Of a DNA stretch of 64,000 nucleotides, positions 36,387-47,463 are shown in pieces. Source of the DNA: Allomesorhizobium sp043769475 (GTDB taxonomy: Bacteria; Pseudomonadota; Alphaproteobacteria; Rhizobiales; Rhizobiaceae). Every line of letters starts with the position of its first letter. Position 1 is the stretch's first letter. A model generated the notes under the pieces. The model was not told where the DNA came from. It worked only from the letters and a program-made list of their open reading frames with translations, and searched no databases. The translations under genes and the position numbers were made by a program. The stretch covers positions 5,084,001 through 5,148,000 of the forward strand of contig NZ_CP171729.1 of assembly GCF_043769475.1 (NCBI RefSeq), in the 5' to 3' direction.

Positions 36387-37412
36387 ATGAACATGATGCC
36401 CCCCAATCTTTCAACCGGCACGGCCGAACGCGCCTGGCTCAAAATCCTCGCACGCTATCGCAAGCCGGACCGGTTGCGCAGCGCCTTCGAACTCGCGGTC
36501 ACCGTCATTCCGTTCGCGGCGCTCTGGGCGCTTTCCTGGGCGGCGGTCGAATATAGTCATTGGTGGGGGCTGGTGCTTACCATTCCGGCCGCCGGCTTCC
36601 TCGTCCGCCTGTTCATGATCCAGCATGATTGCGGCCATGGATCGTTCTTCGCCCATCGCCACACCGACGACTGGATCGGCCGCGCGATCGGAGTGCTGAC
36701 GCTAACCCCGTACGATTACTGGCGGCGGGCGCACGCGGCCCACCACGCCTCGGCTGGAAATCTCGACGAGCGCGGCGTCGGCGACATCACCACGCTGACG
36801 GTCGCCGAATACCAGGCGCTGTCGCGCTGGGGCAAGCTTCGCTACCGGCTCTACCGGCACCCGGGCGTCATGTTCGGCATCGGGCCCGCCTGGCTCTTCC
36901 TGATTCAGCAGCGGCTCCCGTTCGGCATGATGCGGTCAGGCCTCACGCCCTGGATGTCGACCATGGCGACCAATCTGGCAATCGCCACGATCGCAGCCGG
37001 GCTGATATGGCTGGTTGGCATCGTCCCGTTCCTGTTGGTCCACCTGCCCATCGTCATCATCGCGGGCGCCGTCGGCGTGTGGCTGTTCTACGTCCAGCAC
37101 CAGTTCGAGGACACCCACTGGGCCGAAGGCAACGAATGGGAGTTCCAGGAAGCTGCATTGCACGGCTCCTCGCACTACGATTTGCCAGGCATTTTGAGGT
37201 GGCTCACCGGCAACATCGGTATCCACCACGTGCATCATCTGTCCAGCAAGGTGCCGCACTACCGGCTTCCAGAAGTGCTTAGGGACTATCCGGAATTGCG
37301 CGATGTCGGACGCATCACTATTGCCGACAGCCTGCGCTGCGTGAAGCTCGTGCTGTGGGACGAGAGCCGGCGCAAGCTCGTATCGTTTCGCGAGGCGCAC
37401 GCGCCGGGGTGA
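36387..37412 (+). CDS. Membrane fatty acid desaturase
   Basis: A di-iron membrane desaturase of 341 residues that puts double bonds in acyl chains. The three histidine boxes are present: HDCGHGSF (about 76-83), HAAHH (about 113) and HHVHH (about 282). About four membrane helices lie between them (for example FAALWALSWAAV and AIATIAAGLIWLVGIVPFLLV). The HDCGH box and spacing fit the delta-12/omega-6 type, but the position introduced cannot be read from sequence. It probably serves membrane fluidity control. Confidence 0.9.
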   Translation: MNMMPPNLSTGTAERAWLKILARYRKPDRLRSAFELAVTVIPFAALWALSWAAVEYSHWWGLVLTIPAAGFLVRLFMIQHDCGHGSFFAHRHTDDWIGRAIGVLTLTPYDYWRRAHAAHHASAGNLDERGVGDITTLTVAEYQALSRWGKLRYRLYRHPGVMFGIGPAWLFLIQQRLPFGMMRSGLTPWMSTMATNLAIATIAAGLIWLVGIVPFLLVHLPIVIIAGAVGVWLFYVQHQFEDTHWAEGNEWEFQEAALHGSSHYDLPGILRWLTGNIGIHHVHHLSSKVPHYRLPEVLRDYPELRDVGRITIADSLRCVKLVLWDESRRKLVSFREAHAPG

Positions 37413-37481
37413 CCGGCCGGACAGGGCGCGGATAGGTTAGCGCTGTCGGCCTGATGTCCCGCAGTTGGGCGACGTTGCAGG

Positions 37482-38096
37482 TCAACCCTCCAGGCCTGCG
37501 CCAGCCGGCGTTTGCTCCCTTGCAGCTTTCCGAAACAACCAAGCCGATCCGAGAAACAGCGCGACGAAGAATCCGTTCAAGGCCACTATTTCCGAGACGG
37601 AGCTGTAGCTGGCATGCTGCATACCGGCGATCAGCGCGATGGCTGCGACCAGCGCCTGAGCGATCGCCGTCGCGAATAGCGCGCGCGCCATTCCATGCGG
37701 CTGGCAGCGCGCGATGATCGCGCCGATGATCCCGACGGCGAGCACTCCGCCATACATAAAGTTGATGGGGTTATCCTCGTTCCCGATAATTCCAACGGCA
37801 AGGTTCATCCAGACGAGGATGAATGCTGCCGCAATCGCAACGCCGACGGCGGCTCGGTACGCGCCATTGCCCGTCATCCTCGCTGCCAGCTCGTAGGCGC
37901 CGCCAGCGCCGACCAGCATGGCGCCGAAGATAGCGAAATCGGCCACATCCCAGTCCACTTGATCGGTGACCTGCATCGCCAACAAGGGCAGCAGCAGTAT
38001 GAGCGCCGCAAAGGCCCAAGCCGCTATCCTCCAACGGCTCCGGCCCAGTCCGCCATGGTTTTCCGCGTTTCCAGCCATCGCCTTGCCGTCGTGCAT
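37482..38096 (-). CDS. Uncharacterised polytopic membrane protein
   Basis: A 204-residue protein with a short charged N-terminus and six likely membrane helices (about 25-42, 52-68, 80-98, 112-127, 138-158 and 168-186). No charged catalytic or transporter signature is visible, and I do not recognise the family. The ATG at 38096 is used; one six codons later (MAGNAENHGG) has a slightly better ribosome site. It is convergent with the desaturase gene. Confidence 0.7.
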   Translation of the reverse strand: MHDGKAMAGNAENHGGLGRSRWRIAAWAFAALILLLPLLAMQVTDQVDWDVADFAIFGAMLVGAGGAYELAARMTGNGAYRAAVGVAIAAAFILVWMNLAVGIIGNEDNPINFMYGGVLAVGIIGAIIARCQPHGMARALFATAIAQALVAAIALIAGMQHASYSSVSEIVALNGFFVALFLGSAWLFRKAAREQTPAGAGLEG

Positions 38097-38290
38097 GAGT
38101 GAGGCTTTCAAGTTAGCATGGGCGGCGAGCGAGCGGCATGAGCAAATTCTGAGGTTCGGGCAACGTCTCCCTGCCGATGAGCAGGCTTTTGCCAACGTCC
38201 GGAATAGGCCGCTATGGTGGATTGCTGGCCGGAGAGGCGTGCAAGCCCCTCGGTTCAAGCGAGCGAAAAGGAACATGCTGAGGAAGCATC

Positions 38291-38464
38291 ATGCCTCGCG
38301 AGATCGGCATCCATCATCCGGAACATCGCAGCAGAGCAATCGGGATTGGCGAGCGGCTCGCCGTCCTCATCGACTACCCGGCATCGCCTGGCTGCACGTC
38401 GCCCTACGCACCGGCCTGGATCGCGGAGATGGTTCGCCGACGCGAGGAGGCGGAAAGTCCATGA
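38291..38464 (+). CDS. Hypothetical 57-residue protein
   Basis: A short frame with a good GAGGAA ribosome site five bases before the ATG and codon use like its neighbours. The product has GIGERLAVLIDYPASPG followed by an acidic/basic helix (WIAEMVRRREEAES). No family is recognised. It is the only supportable gene in the 569-base gap between the polytopic membrane protein and the secreted protein; the rest of the gap shows a small TGCTGC/GCAGCA hairpin and AT-rich sequence. Confidence 0.4.
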   Translation: MPREIGIHHPEHRSRAIGIGERLAVLIDYPASPGCTSPYAPAWIAEMVRRREEAESP

Positions 38465-38665
38465 CAACTGCGTAAGGTGAGGCCTGGCCAACCTTTTGCT
38501 GATAGGGAGTTGCTGCTGGCATCGCCGTTGGGCGCATTCCTCCGAGCCGATGAGGAATTCTTATCGGGCAGCTAAAAATTTCTCATTTGCTAAATTGTGC
38601 GACGCACCATACTTGCATGCTGCAACGCAGCAACAAGTGAGATTGGCTTCGGCCAACGAAAGAAA

Positions 38666-38953
38666 ATGAAGAAAACAATCGTATCGTCTTTGGCCGCCGC
38701 GGCGGTTATCGCCACCGCAGTCTCGGCAACCGCCGTGGTGCTCTCCCCCAGGGGTGACACTTACGCAGTAAACAAGTTTTCGGTCGGCATGCCCGTCCGT
38801 CCGCAAATGTTTTACGGACAGGATCCGACCGCCTCCGATTTGCGTCCCGTCAACAACGGCTATGTGTTCACGGCCAAGCTTGAAGACGGCAAGCTCCGCC
38901 TTTTCCCGTATGGCGGCGCCGGCCGTTTCCCGCGCGAAGCGCCCTCGAATTGA
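38666..38953 (+). CDS. Small secreted protein of unknown function
   Basis: A 95-residue protein with a clear Sec signal peptide (KK start, Ala-rich core, likely cut near SATAVV) and a mature part of about 70 residues with no cysteine, including RPQMFYGQDP and VFTAKLEDGKLRLFPYG. The ATG at 38666 sits behind an AAAGAAA site. No family is recognised. The region upstream is unusually AT-rich for this genome and may hold its promoter. Confidence 0.7.
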   Translation: MKKTIVSSLAAAAVIATAVSATAVVLSPRGDTYAVNKFSVGMPVRPQMFYGQDPTASDLRPVNNGYVFTAKLEDGKLRLFPYGGAGRFPREAPSN

Positions 38954-39018
38954 CGCTTGGCGTTCGGGTGGCTGGCAGGTCACCCGAACTTCCGGGTTTC
39001 GGAGGCGCCTGAATTAAT

Positions 39019-39642
39019 CTATTCGGCAGCCTGCCGCGTCTCGCGCATCATGATTTCGCCATGGGCGATTTCGGTCCCGAGCACCTTCAGGCATTCACGC
39101 ATGAAGGCGGCAAGGCCCGGCCAGCCCTTGGCCGATACGAGGTTACCGTCGACATGGGCGCCATCGGGCGCAACGTCGATATAGATGCCGCCGGCCAGCG
39201 TGACCTCCGGCTCGCAATATTGAAGCGCCGCGACCTCCCTGCCGCGCACCACGCCATCGACCGCTATCAGAACCTGCGCGCCGTGGCAGATGGTAAAGAT
39301 CGGCTTTCCGGTCTCGTGGAAGTGGCGGACGATCTTCTGCACGCCCTTATCGATGCGGATATATTCCGGACCGCGGCCGCCGGCGCAATATACTGCGTCA
39401 TAGTCAGCCGGGTTCACTTCGGAAAAAGTCTTGTTCACGTAATAGTCGTGACCTAGCTTCTCGGTATAGGTTTGATGCCCCTCGAAGTCGTGCAGCGAAG
39501 TCTTGATCATCTCGCCCGCCTTCTTGCCCGGACATACGACATGCACCGTATGGCCGACCGCGTGCATGGCCTGCTCGAAAACGAAAATCTCGTACTCTTC
39601 GCTGAATTCACCGACCAGCATCAGAATTTTCTTGCCCGGCAT
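39019..39642 (-). CDS. DJ-1/PfpI family protein
   Basis: A 207-residue protein of the class-I glutamine amidotransferase-like superfamily. The nucleophile-elbow Cys is in FTICHGAQVLIA, with the partner acidic residue expected near the N-terminus (GEFSEEYE). DJ-1/PfpI members act as glyoxalases, chaperones or proteases, and the specific activity here cannot be assigned. The gene is followed by a TGA at 39019 and is flanked by divergent or unrelated genes. Confidence 0.85.
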   Translation of the reverse strand: MPGKKILMLVGEFSEEYEIFVFEQAMHAVGHTVHVVCPGKKAGEMIKTSLHDFEGHQTYTEKLGHDYYVNKTFSEVNPADYDAVYCAGGRGPEYIRIDKGVQKIVRHFHETGKPIFTICHGAQVLIAVDGVVRGREVAALQYCEPEVTLAGGIYIDVAPDGAHVDGNLVSAKGWPGLAAFMRECLKVLGTEIAHGEIMMRETRQAAE

Positions 39643-39780
39643 CTCGGTTCTCCTCCCAGATCAGATTTATTTCGGCAGCCGAAATAATCGCGCGCATCCT
39701 ATGGCGGAAACTCTGAAAGGAAAAGCCGGAAATGCGGCGCGGCGTTGGCGGCGCGGATCACATATTTGGGTGAACGGCGG

Positions 39781-40317
39781 CTAAGCGGTGGGAGCCCGGC
39801 GCCACGAGTATCCGACGCTCTTGCCGGCCGGCTTGGCCGTCGGCTGATAGTAGAGCGGAATGCCGCCAGTGCGCCCGGCTTCGAGGCGGGCGATCAATGT
39901 CGGATGCGACACCTCGAATTCACTGAAGCCTAGCCGCAGCATGTGCGGAAGCTGGTCGATCAGCACCTGGCCCGTGGCGCGGACCGCGCCTTGGAAGCTG
40001 TAGCGGCTGCGCAGAAGCTCTCCCTTGGAGAAGCTGCGGCCGTCGTTGAACGCCGGAAACGCGAGCGCGACGAGCGAGACCGTGTCCAGCAGTTCGGCGA
40101 TCTTTTCCAGCGCATCACCGGGAAGAAGCAAGACGCCGAGACGTTCCTTCGCGGATTTCCGCACCTCTGGATCGAGATCGAGGAAAGCCTGCAACGGTAG
40201 TATAAAACGGCCATTGCCGGAGAGCGCATCGGCGCTCTCGGCGTGGATCCATTCGTCCTCGCGAAAGCCTTGCGGCGTCCACAGGCGCGTGGCGGTCGGC
40301 GCGTTCGGTTCGGACAT
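39781..40317 (-). CDS. DUF934 family protein, sulfur-assimilation partner
   Basis: A 178-residue protein with the DUF934 core ALAFPAFNDGRSFSKGELLRSRYSFQGAVRATGQVLIDQ, followed by LGFSEFEV. The family lies next to sulfite reductase and APS reductase genes in Alpha- and other Proteobacteria and is thought to help sulfite reduction, but no reaction is established. It is 11 bases downstream of cysH in the same operon. The ATG at 40317 gives the normal length. Confidence 0.85.
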   Translation of the reverse strand: MSEPNAPTATRLWTPQGFREDEWIHAESADALSGNGRFILPLQAFLDLDPEVRKSAKERLGVLLLPGDALEKIAELLDTVSLVALAFPAFNDGRSFSKGELLRSRYSFQGAVRATGQVLIDQLPHMLRLGFSEFEVSHPTLIARLEAGRTGGIPLYYQPTAKPAGKSVGYSWRRAPTA

Positions 40318-40328
40318 TCGAAAAGTTC

Positions 40329-41055
40329 CTAGTGGGCCGCGCTGGCGAGCGACCGGTCGAGTTCGGGCAGATGAATGCCACACTCGGTTTTGGCCTGTCC
40401 AGCCCAGCGGCCGCTGCGCGCGTCCTCGCCCGGCTGCACGATCGAGGTGCAGGGAAAGCAGCCGATGGAGAGATAGCCATAGGCAACTAAAGGGTTTTCC
40501 CGCAGTGTATGCGTTTTCATATAGTCGGCCAGATCGGCGGTGGTCCAGCGCGCGAGCGGATTGATGCGGATGCGAGTGCCTACGGCCTCGAAGACCGGCA
40601 ATGCCTGCCGCGTAGCGGCCTGGAACCGCTTGCGACCCGTGAACCAGGCACGAAACGGCTCGACGCCGCGCGCCATCGGCTCGACCTTGCGAATGGCGCA
40701 GCAGGCATCGGTGTTGGTAAGGTGAAGCTTACCGTCCGGATCGTCGCGGTTTAGCGCGGCTTCCTCCGGCGTGATGACGCGGATGTCGCTCAGGCCGAGA
40801 TCGGCGGCCAGCGCATCGCGGTAATCGAGCGTTTCGCCGAAATGCTTGCCGGTGTCGAGGAAGATGATCGGCAGCGACCGGTCGATCTCGGCAACCATAT
40901 GCAGCAGCACGGCCGAATCCGCGCCGAAGGACGACACTGCGGCGATGTCGCCGCGACCAAACAGCTCTATCGCGCGCGAAATAATCTCGGCGGGCGGGAG
41001 GTGACCGTAGAGCGCGTCGAGACGCGCGGCTTCGGCCAGCGTCTCTGCTTCCAAG

Positions 41056-41081
<26 letters not shown>
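40329..41081 (-). CDS. cysH: Assimilatory APS (adenylyl-sulfate) reductase
   Basis: Reduces activated sulfate to sulfite with thioredoxin. It has 250 residues with a PP-loop-type start SSFGADSAVLLHM. The iron-sulfur cluster cysteines are present as Cys127-Cys128 and Cys208-x2-Cys211, which mark the APS-specific rather than the PAPS-specific type. The catalytic Cys234 is in the ECGIH motif. It overlaps the end of cysI by 26 bases and continues the operon cysG-DUF2849-cysI-cysH-DUF934. Confidence 0.93.
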
Positions 41082-42726
<1,645 letters not shown>

Positions 42727-42757
42727 TTTTGTCTTTCAGGGCTGGTCAGCCGGTGGC

Positions 42758-43066
42758 TCAGGCGGCTTGCGGCACGGCGGGCCGCGCCTGTTTGCCGAGA
42801 TCGTTGCGGTTGGTGGGTCCGCTCGCGCGGATCTGCTCGCGCAGTCGGATCGGGCGGATAGTGCCGTCGACAAGCTGAATGTCGATCATGTCGACGTCGA
42901 CGACCTCATTGTTCAGAAAAGCGGCCTTGCCGATCGCCTCGAGCTTTTCCTCGCCGGCCTTGTCGCGGGCGATTTCGGAATTGTCGATGGTTTCGGCCCA
43001 GGAATGGTCCGTCGCATACCAGACGGCTTCGCCATCGGTGAGGCGGTTTGCGGTGAGAACTTTCAT
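42758..43066 (-). CDS. DUF2849 family protein, sulfite-reductase operon
   Basis: A 102-residue protein with the DUF2849 pattern VLTANRLTDGEAVWYATDHSWAE and a conserved VVDVDMIDIQLVDGTIRP strand. The family is restricted to cysG-cysI operons of Alphaproteobacteria and is a likely accessory of sulfite reduction; its mechanism is unknown. The start overlaps the end of cysG by four bases (ATGA), so it is translationally coupled. Confidence 0.88.
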   Translation of the reverse strand: MKVLTANRLTDGEAVWYATDHSWAETIDNSEIARDKAGEEKLEAIGKAAFLNNEVVDVDMIDIQLVDGTIRPIRLREQIRASGPTNRNDLGKQARPAVPQAA

Positions 43067-44565
43067 CTTTCTGCTCCCTCGGTCTCTCGTGCCGCGGCAA
43101 CGCGGTTTTGCGCGGCGAGCGGCGTCGACCGTGCGAAGTTGGCGCCGGCGACGGCGTCCCCGATGAGTGTCATGACCGGCCCGGTAAGTTCATCGCGGGC
43201 CTGAAGCGCCGGAAGGTCGGCGATCGTGCCGTGGAACAGCCGGCGATCGGCAAGGCTGGCGTTCTCCACGACCGCGACCGCGGTGTCGGGCGACAGCCCG
43301 GCTTCGATCAGTCGCGCCGCGACGTCTGCGGCGACCGAGCGGCCCATATAAACGGCGACCGTCGCGCCGGAAATGGCGAGCTTCGCCCAGTCCGGCAGCG
43401 TCGAGCCCTTGAGGTCGTGTCCGGTGGTGAACACCATTGACGAGGTCACGCCGCGCAGCGTCAGCGGCAGTTCGAAATCGGCGGCGGCGGCGAATGCGGC
43501 GGTGACGCCCGGCACCACTTCGTAGGAAATACCCGCATCGCGCAGCGCCTGCATCTCTTCGCCGGCGCGCCCGAAGACCAGAGGATCGCCCGACTTCAGC
43601 CGCACCACACGCTTGCCCTCGCGGCCGAGCTTGACCAGCAGCGCGTTGATTTCATCCTGCGACTTGGAATGGCAGCCCTTGCGCTTGCCGACCGGCAGCC
43701 GCTCGGCGTCGCGCCGGCCCATGGCGACAACCGCCTCCGGCACAAGCGCGTCATACATGATCACGTCGGCTTCCATCAGATGCCGCTGCGCCCGCAGCGT
43801 AAGCAGGTCCTCGGCGCCCGGTCCGGCACCGACCAGGGCGATATGACCCGAGGCGGGCGCATTGCGCGCCAAGAGTTCGGCGGCGGCCGCACGGGCCTCG
43901 GAAGCATGGCCGATCTCCATCGCACGCGCCGGCGCGCCGGTGAAGAAATCGTTCCAGAATCTGCGGCGGCGGCTGCCCTTGGGCAAAACCCTGTCGGCGG
44001 CCTCGCGCAGCGAGTTGCCGAGCGCGGCGAGCGGCCCGAGCGAGGGCGGCAGCATGCGATCGATCTTGGCCCGCACCATCTGCGCCAGAACGGGACCCGC
44101 GCCTTCCGTGCCAACGGCGACCGCCAGCGGCGCGCGGTTGACCAGAGCGGGCGTAAAGAAATCGCAGAGTTCGGGGCGATCCACGGCATTGACGGCGATG
44201 CCGAGCCGACGGGCGTCGTTCGACACCTGCCGGTCGAGCGCCTCGTCGCCGCTTGCGGCAAAAACCAGCACCGCGCCTTCGAGCAGCGCAGGCTCGTAAG
44301 GGGCATTCACATGCGTCGCGCCATTGGCGGCAATCCATGCGGCGAGGGCAGGCTCGGCGTGATCCGCAACGATCGTGAGGCGGGCGCTCGTCTGTCCCAG
44401 CAGCCGCGCCTTGGCCAGCGCCTCCTCGCCGCCGCCGACTATGATCACAGCTTCGCCTTCAACCCGCACGAAGACGGGAAATGCATTGAGTTTCGCTGCG
44501 CCGTTGGTCACTTCAGGCAGGCTCCTGGACACTGGATAGGGATTGTCGGCGAAAGCTCTTGCCAT
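43063..44565 (-). CDS. cysG: Siroheme synthase (uroporphyrinogen-III methyltransferase/precorrin-2 dehydrogenase/ferrochelatase)
   Basis: A trifunctional enzyme that makes siroheme, the cofactor of the downstream sulfite reductase. It has 500 residues. The N-terminal dehydrogenase/chelatase module has the NAD motif VIIVGGGEEALAKARLL. The C-terminal SAM-dependent methyltransferase module has HIALVGAGPGAEDLLTLRA, VVRLKSGDPLVFGRAGEE and YEVVPGVTAAFAAAA. The ATG at 44565 is used; the longer upstream frame has no family match. It is the first gene of the sulfur operon and shares its promoter region with the divergent small gene at 44734. Confidence 0.93.
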   Translation of the reverse strand: MARAFADNPYPVSRSLPEVTNGAAKLNAFPVFVRVEGEAVIIVGGGEEALAKARLLGQTSARLTIVADHAEPALAAWIAANGATHVNAPYEPALLEGAVLVFAASGDEALDRQVSNDARRLGIAVNAVDRPELCDFFTPALVNRAPLAVAVGTEGAGPVLAQMVRAKIDRMLPPSLGPLAALGNSLREAADRVLPKGSRRRRFWNDFFTGAPARAMEIGHASEARAAAAELLARNAPASGHIALVGAGPGAEDLLTLRAQRHLMEADVIMYDALVPEAVVAMGRRDAERLPVGKRKGCHSKSQDEINALLVKLGREGKRVVRLKSGDPLVFGRAGEEMQALRDAGISYEVVPGVTAAFAAAADFELPLTLRGVTSSMVFTTGHDLKGSTLPDWAKLAISGATVAVYMGRSVAADVAARLIEAGLSPDTAVAVVENASLADRRLFHGTIADLPALQARDELTGPVMTLIGDAVAGANFARSTPLAAQNRVAAARETEGAER

Positions 44566-44733
44566 AAGAAGGCATGGCCTCGCGTCACGCCACGCGCATG
44601 ACGATCCATTTTCCGGATTATGCCCGACAGGCAGAAAAATAATTCTTAGACCTCGCCGCCGCCGGTCGGATTGGCGGAACATCGGAGCCTAGCCGGCGTT
44701 AGTGACGACAGCCAACAATACGGAGATGACGGC

Positions 44734-44946
44734 ATGGAACGCAAGAAGAGCGAACACGACAAACAGCTCGAAAGCGCCGAACATCTCGGCACCGAAGGCA
44801 GCATGGAAGGCGGCGCAAGCGGCGGCGGCGTGGCTCGCGACGTGGGCAGCCAGGACGATATGAAACGCGGCTTCGAGCGCCCCGCCGGCGCGACACGCGT
44901 GCAGAAGGAAGAGAAAAGCAAATCCCGCCACCATTCAAGCCGATAA
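44734..44946 (+). CDS. Small hydrophilic protein
   Basis: A 70-residue, very polar protein rich in Lys, Glu, Gly and Ser, ending SKSRHHSSR, with no hydrophobic segment and no cysteine. It has the composition of disordered stress-type proteins but no recognised domain. The ATG at 44734 follows a CGGAGATGACGGC site. It lies 17 bases upstream of the host-attachment-family gene on the same strand and may be co-transcribed with it. Confidence 0.6.
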   Translation: MERKKSEHDKQLESAEHLGTEGSMEGGASGGGVARDVGSQDDMKRGFERPAGATRVQKEEKSKSRHHSSR

Positions 44947-44963
44947 CAATGAGGAAGCGTCCG

Positions 44964-45413
44964 ATGAGCGATGTCAGGCTGAAGCACGGCCTCTGGATAC
45001 TGGTGGCCGATGGCGAGAAGGCGCTGTTCCTGAAGAATGACGGCGACGCCCGAACCCCCGACCTCAATGTTGTACGCGAAGTGCGCGACGAAAATCCGGC
45101 GACTCGAGAGCAGGGCACCGACCGCCCCGGACGCTTCAGCGACGGGCCGAACATACACAAGAGCGCGGTCGCCGACACGGACTGGCACCGGCTCGGCAAG
45201 GAACGCTTCGCCGACGAGATCGCCGAGCGGCTCTACACGATGGCGCATCGCGGAGATTTCGAGCAGATCGTGCTGATCGCTCCGCCTTTGGTGCTGGGCG
45301 AAATGCGCAGGAAGCTGCACAAGGAAGTGACCGACCGCATCCTCGCGGAAGTGCCGAAGACGCTGACCAATCATCCCGTCCCGGAAATCGAACGGATTCT
45401 TCAGGAGGCGTAA
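44964..45413 (+). CDS. Host attachment family (baeRF-type) protein
   Basis: A 149-residue soluble protein of the host-attachment family, an archaeo-eukaryotic release-factor-like fold. Motifs seen are WILVADGEKALFL near the N-terminus, GRFSDGP, and the C-terminal IVLIAPPLVLGEMRRKL. The name comes from an Agrobacterium context; the biochemical role is not settled and may concern ribosome rescue or RNA. The ATG at 44964 follows a GAGGAAG site. Confidence 0.85.
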   Translation: MSDVRLKHGLWILVADGEKALFLKNDGDARTPDLNVVREVRDENPATREQGTDRPGRFSDGPNIHKSAVADTDWHRLGKERFADEIAERLYTMAHRGDFEQIVLIAPPLVLGEMRRKLHKEVTDRILAEVPKTLTNHPVPEIERILQEA

Positions 45414-45442
45414 GAACGCCTCTTGCGCTGTAATGATTTCGC

Positions 45443-45473
45443 CGAGGGCCGTGCGCTCGTCACACGGCCCTCG
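45443..45473 (+). terminator. Hairpin downstream of the host-attachment-family gene
   Basis: Perfect 11-base arms (CGAGGGCCGTG and CACGGCCCTCG) with a 9-base loop lie 29 bases after the stop. No T-run follows, so termination may be partial or factor-assisted. The rest of the 220-base gap before the antiporter gene shows nothing else. Confidence 0.55.
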
Positions 45474-45633
45474 TGCGGTTGCTTGGGGCAGGCGCAAAAA
45501 TTTTCATTAAATGTACCGACGGCCGGATATCCCGCCAAGTCGGGGTTGCGCGGGGACTGACCTCTCCACCATATTGGAATCGCGGCGACTTTCGCGGCAG
45601 TCCTCCATTTTCTAGAAAGGCGCACTCTGAACA

Positions 45634-47460
45634 ATGCCGCATGAAACGCCCCTGATCGCAACTATCGTAGCCGGTCTGGGGCTGGCATTCATCTTCGGGG
45701 CGCTGGCTAACCGTTTTCGAGTGCCGCCGCTGGTCGGCTATCTCATCGCTGGCGTTCTCGTCGGCCCGAACACGCCCGGCTTCGTCGCCGACCAGAGCCT
45801 GGCGCTGGAACTCGCCGAGATCGGCGTGATCCTGCTGATGTTCGGCGTCGGCCTGCATTTTTCGCTCAAGGATCTTCTATCGGTACGGGCGATCGCGATC
45901 CCCGGCGCCGTGGTGCAAATCGGATTTGCGACGGCGCTGGGCGCCGGCCTCGCCTGGATGCTGGGCTGGCCCGTCGGCGCCGGCATCGTTTTCGGTCTGG
46001 CTTTGTCGGTGGCGAGTACGGTCGTGCTGCTGCGCGCATTGCAGGAGCGCCGCATGATCGAGACCGAGCGCGGCCGCATCGCCGTAGGCTGGCTCATCGT
46101 CGAGGATCTGGCGATGGTGCTCGCACTGGTGCTGCTGCCGGCGCTCGCCGGTGTCCTCGGCGGCACGGAGCAGGCGACGCAAAGCGATGGCGGGCTCCTG
46201 TCATTGCCGTTCGACGCCGGCATATGGGGCGTCGTCGGCATCACGCTGGCCAAGGTCGCCGCTTTCGTCATCGTTATGGTCGTGGTCGGCCGTCGGGTCA
46301 TTCCGTGGGTCCTGCACTATGTCGCGCATACCGGCTCGCGCGAATTGTTCCGGCTCGCGGTCCTCGCCATTGCGCTCGGCGTCGCTTTCGGCGCGGCGCA
46401 ACTGTTTGGCGTATCGCTGGCGCTCGGCGCGTTCTTTGCCGGCATGATCATGAGCGAATCCGAACTGTCGCATCAGGCGGCGGAGGAATCGCTGCCGCTG
46501 CGCGATGCGTTTTCGGTGCTGTTCTTCGTCTCCGTCGGCATGCTGTTTGATCCGACCAGCCTGTTTCACGAGACCTGGCCGATCCTGGCGACGCTGTTCA
46601 TCATCGTCATAGGCAAGTCGGTGGCGGCATTCCTTATCGTCATTGCTTTCGGCTACCCGATCGCCACCGCGCTGATCATCTCGGCCAGCCTGGCGCAGAT
46701 CGGCGAATTTTCTTTTATCCTTGCCGAACTCGGCGTCGGCCTGAACCTGCTACCCGAGCAGGGGCGCGACCTGATCCTCGCCGGCGCGATCCTTTCCATC
46801 GTGCTCAACCCTCTGGTCTTTGCCAGCGCCGAGCGCCTCAAGCCCTGGCTGGAAAAGCGGACAGGAAAAACCACTGTTGCCCCTGCGGCCAAACCGGTCG
46901 CGCCGGCGACGGAGCCCGGTGAGGTAGCGACGTTGGCCGAGGCCGAAACGCCGGCCGACAACGGCCCGCCGCCGATGACCAAGCTCAACGAGCACACCAT
47001 CCTCGTGGGCTACGGCCGGGTCGGTGGCCTGGTCGGTCAGGCGCTGAAGCAGGCCCGCTTGCCGTTTCTCGTCATCGAGGACGCCGACAAGACGCTTGCC
47101 CGGCTGCACGCCGACGGCATCGAGACCGTGGCCGGCAACGCCGCCAAGGGCGACGTCTTCGCCTCGGCCAATGCCGTCGGCGCCAAGCGGCTGATCCTCG
47201 CCATCCCTAACGCCTTCGAAGCCGGCCAGATCATCCTGCGCGCGCGGGCCGCCAATCCCGCCATCGCCATCATCGCCCGCGCCCATTCCGACGCCGAGGT
47301 CGAGCACCTGAAAGGGCTCGGCGCCGACACTGTGATCATGGGCGAGCGCGAGATCGCGCGCGGCATCGTGGAACAGGTTCTGGAAGGCAGCACGGAGCCG
47401 CCTTTGTCGGGCGATGGGCCTGACGAGCCTAAGCCGGACGACCCGCCGCCTGCCGCCTGA
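45634..47460 (+). CDS. CPA2-family cation:proton antiporter with TrkA-N domain (KefB/YbaL type)
   Basis: A 608-residue monovalent cation/proton exchanger or K+ efflux protein. The N-terminal membrane domain has about 12-13 helices, with VPPLVGYLIAGVLVGP and FGVGLHFSLKDLL typical of the family and a cytoplasmic-half SELSHQAAEESLPLRDAF. A C-terminal Rossmann TrkA-N domain (about 450-570) has ILVGYGRVGGLVGQALKQ, followed by an acidic, Pro-rich tail. The ligand could be glutathione conjugates or nucleotide. No KefF-type partner is adjacent. Confidence 0.9.
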   Translation: MPHETPLIATIVAGLGLAFIFGALANRFRVPPLVGYLIAGVLVGPNTPGFVADQSLALELAEIGVILLMFGVGLHFSLKDLLSVRAIAIPGAVVQIGFATALGAGLAWMLGWPVGAGIVFGLALSVASTVVLLRALQERRMIETERGRIAVGWLIVEDLAMVLALVLLPALAGVLGGTEQATQSDGGLLSLPFDAGIWGVVGITLAKVAAFVIVMVVVGRRVIPWVLHYVAHTGSRELFRLAVLAIALGVAFGAAQLFGVSLALGAFFAGMIMSESELSHQAAEESLPLRDAFSVLFFVSVGMLFDPTSLFHETWPILATLFIIVIGKSVAAFLIVIAFGYPIATALIISASLAQIGEFSFILAELGVGLNLLPEQGRDLILAGAILSIVLNPLVFASAERLKPWLEKRTGKTTVAPAAKPVAPATEPGEVATLAEAETPADNGPPPMTKLNEHTILVGYGRVGGLVGQALKQARLPFLVIEDADKTLARLHADGIETVAGNAAKGDVFASANAVGAKRLILAIPNAFEAGQIILRARAANPAIAIIARAHSDAEVEHLKGLGADTVIMGEREIARGIVEQVLEGSTEPPLSGDGPDEPKPDDPPPAA

Positions 47461-47463
47461 TCC

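Noticed and set aside
44566..44733. A riboswitch upstream of cysG
   Set aside because: The 168-base gap to the divergent gene shows no conserved SAM or cobalamin riboswitch core that I can recognise.
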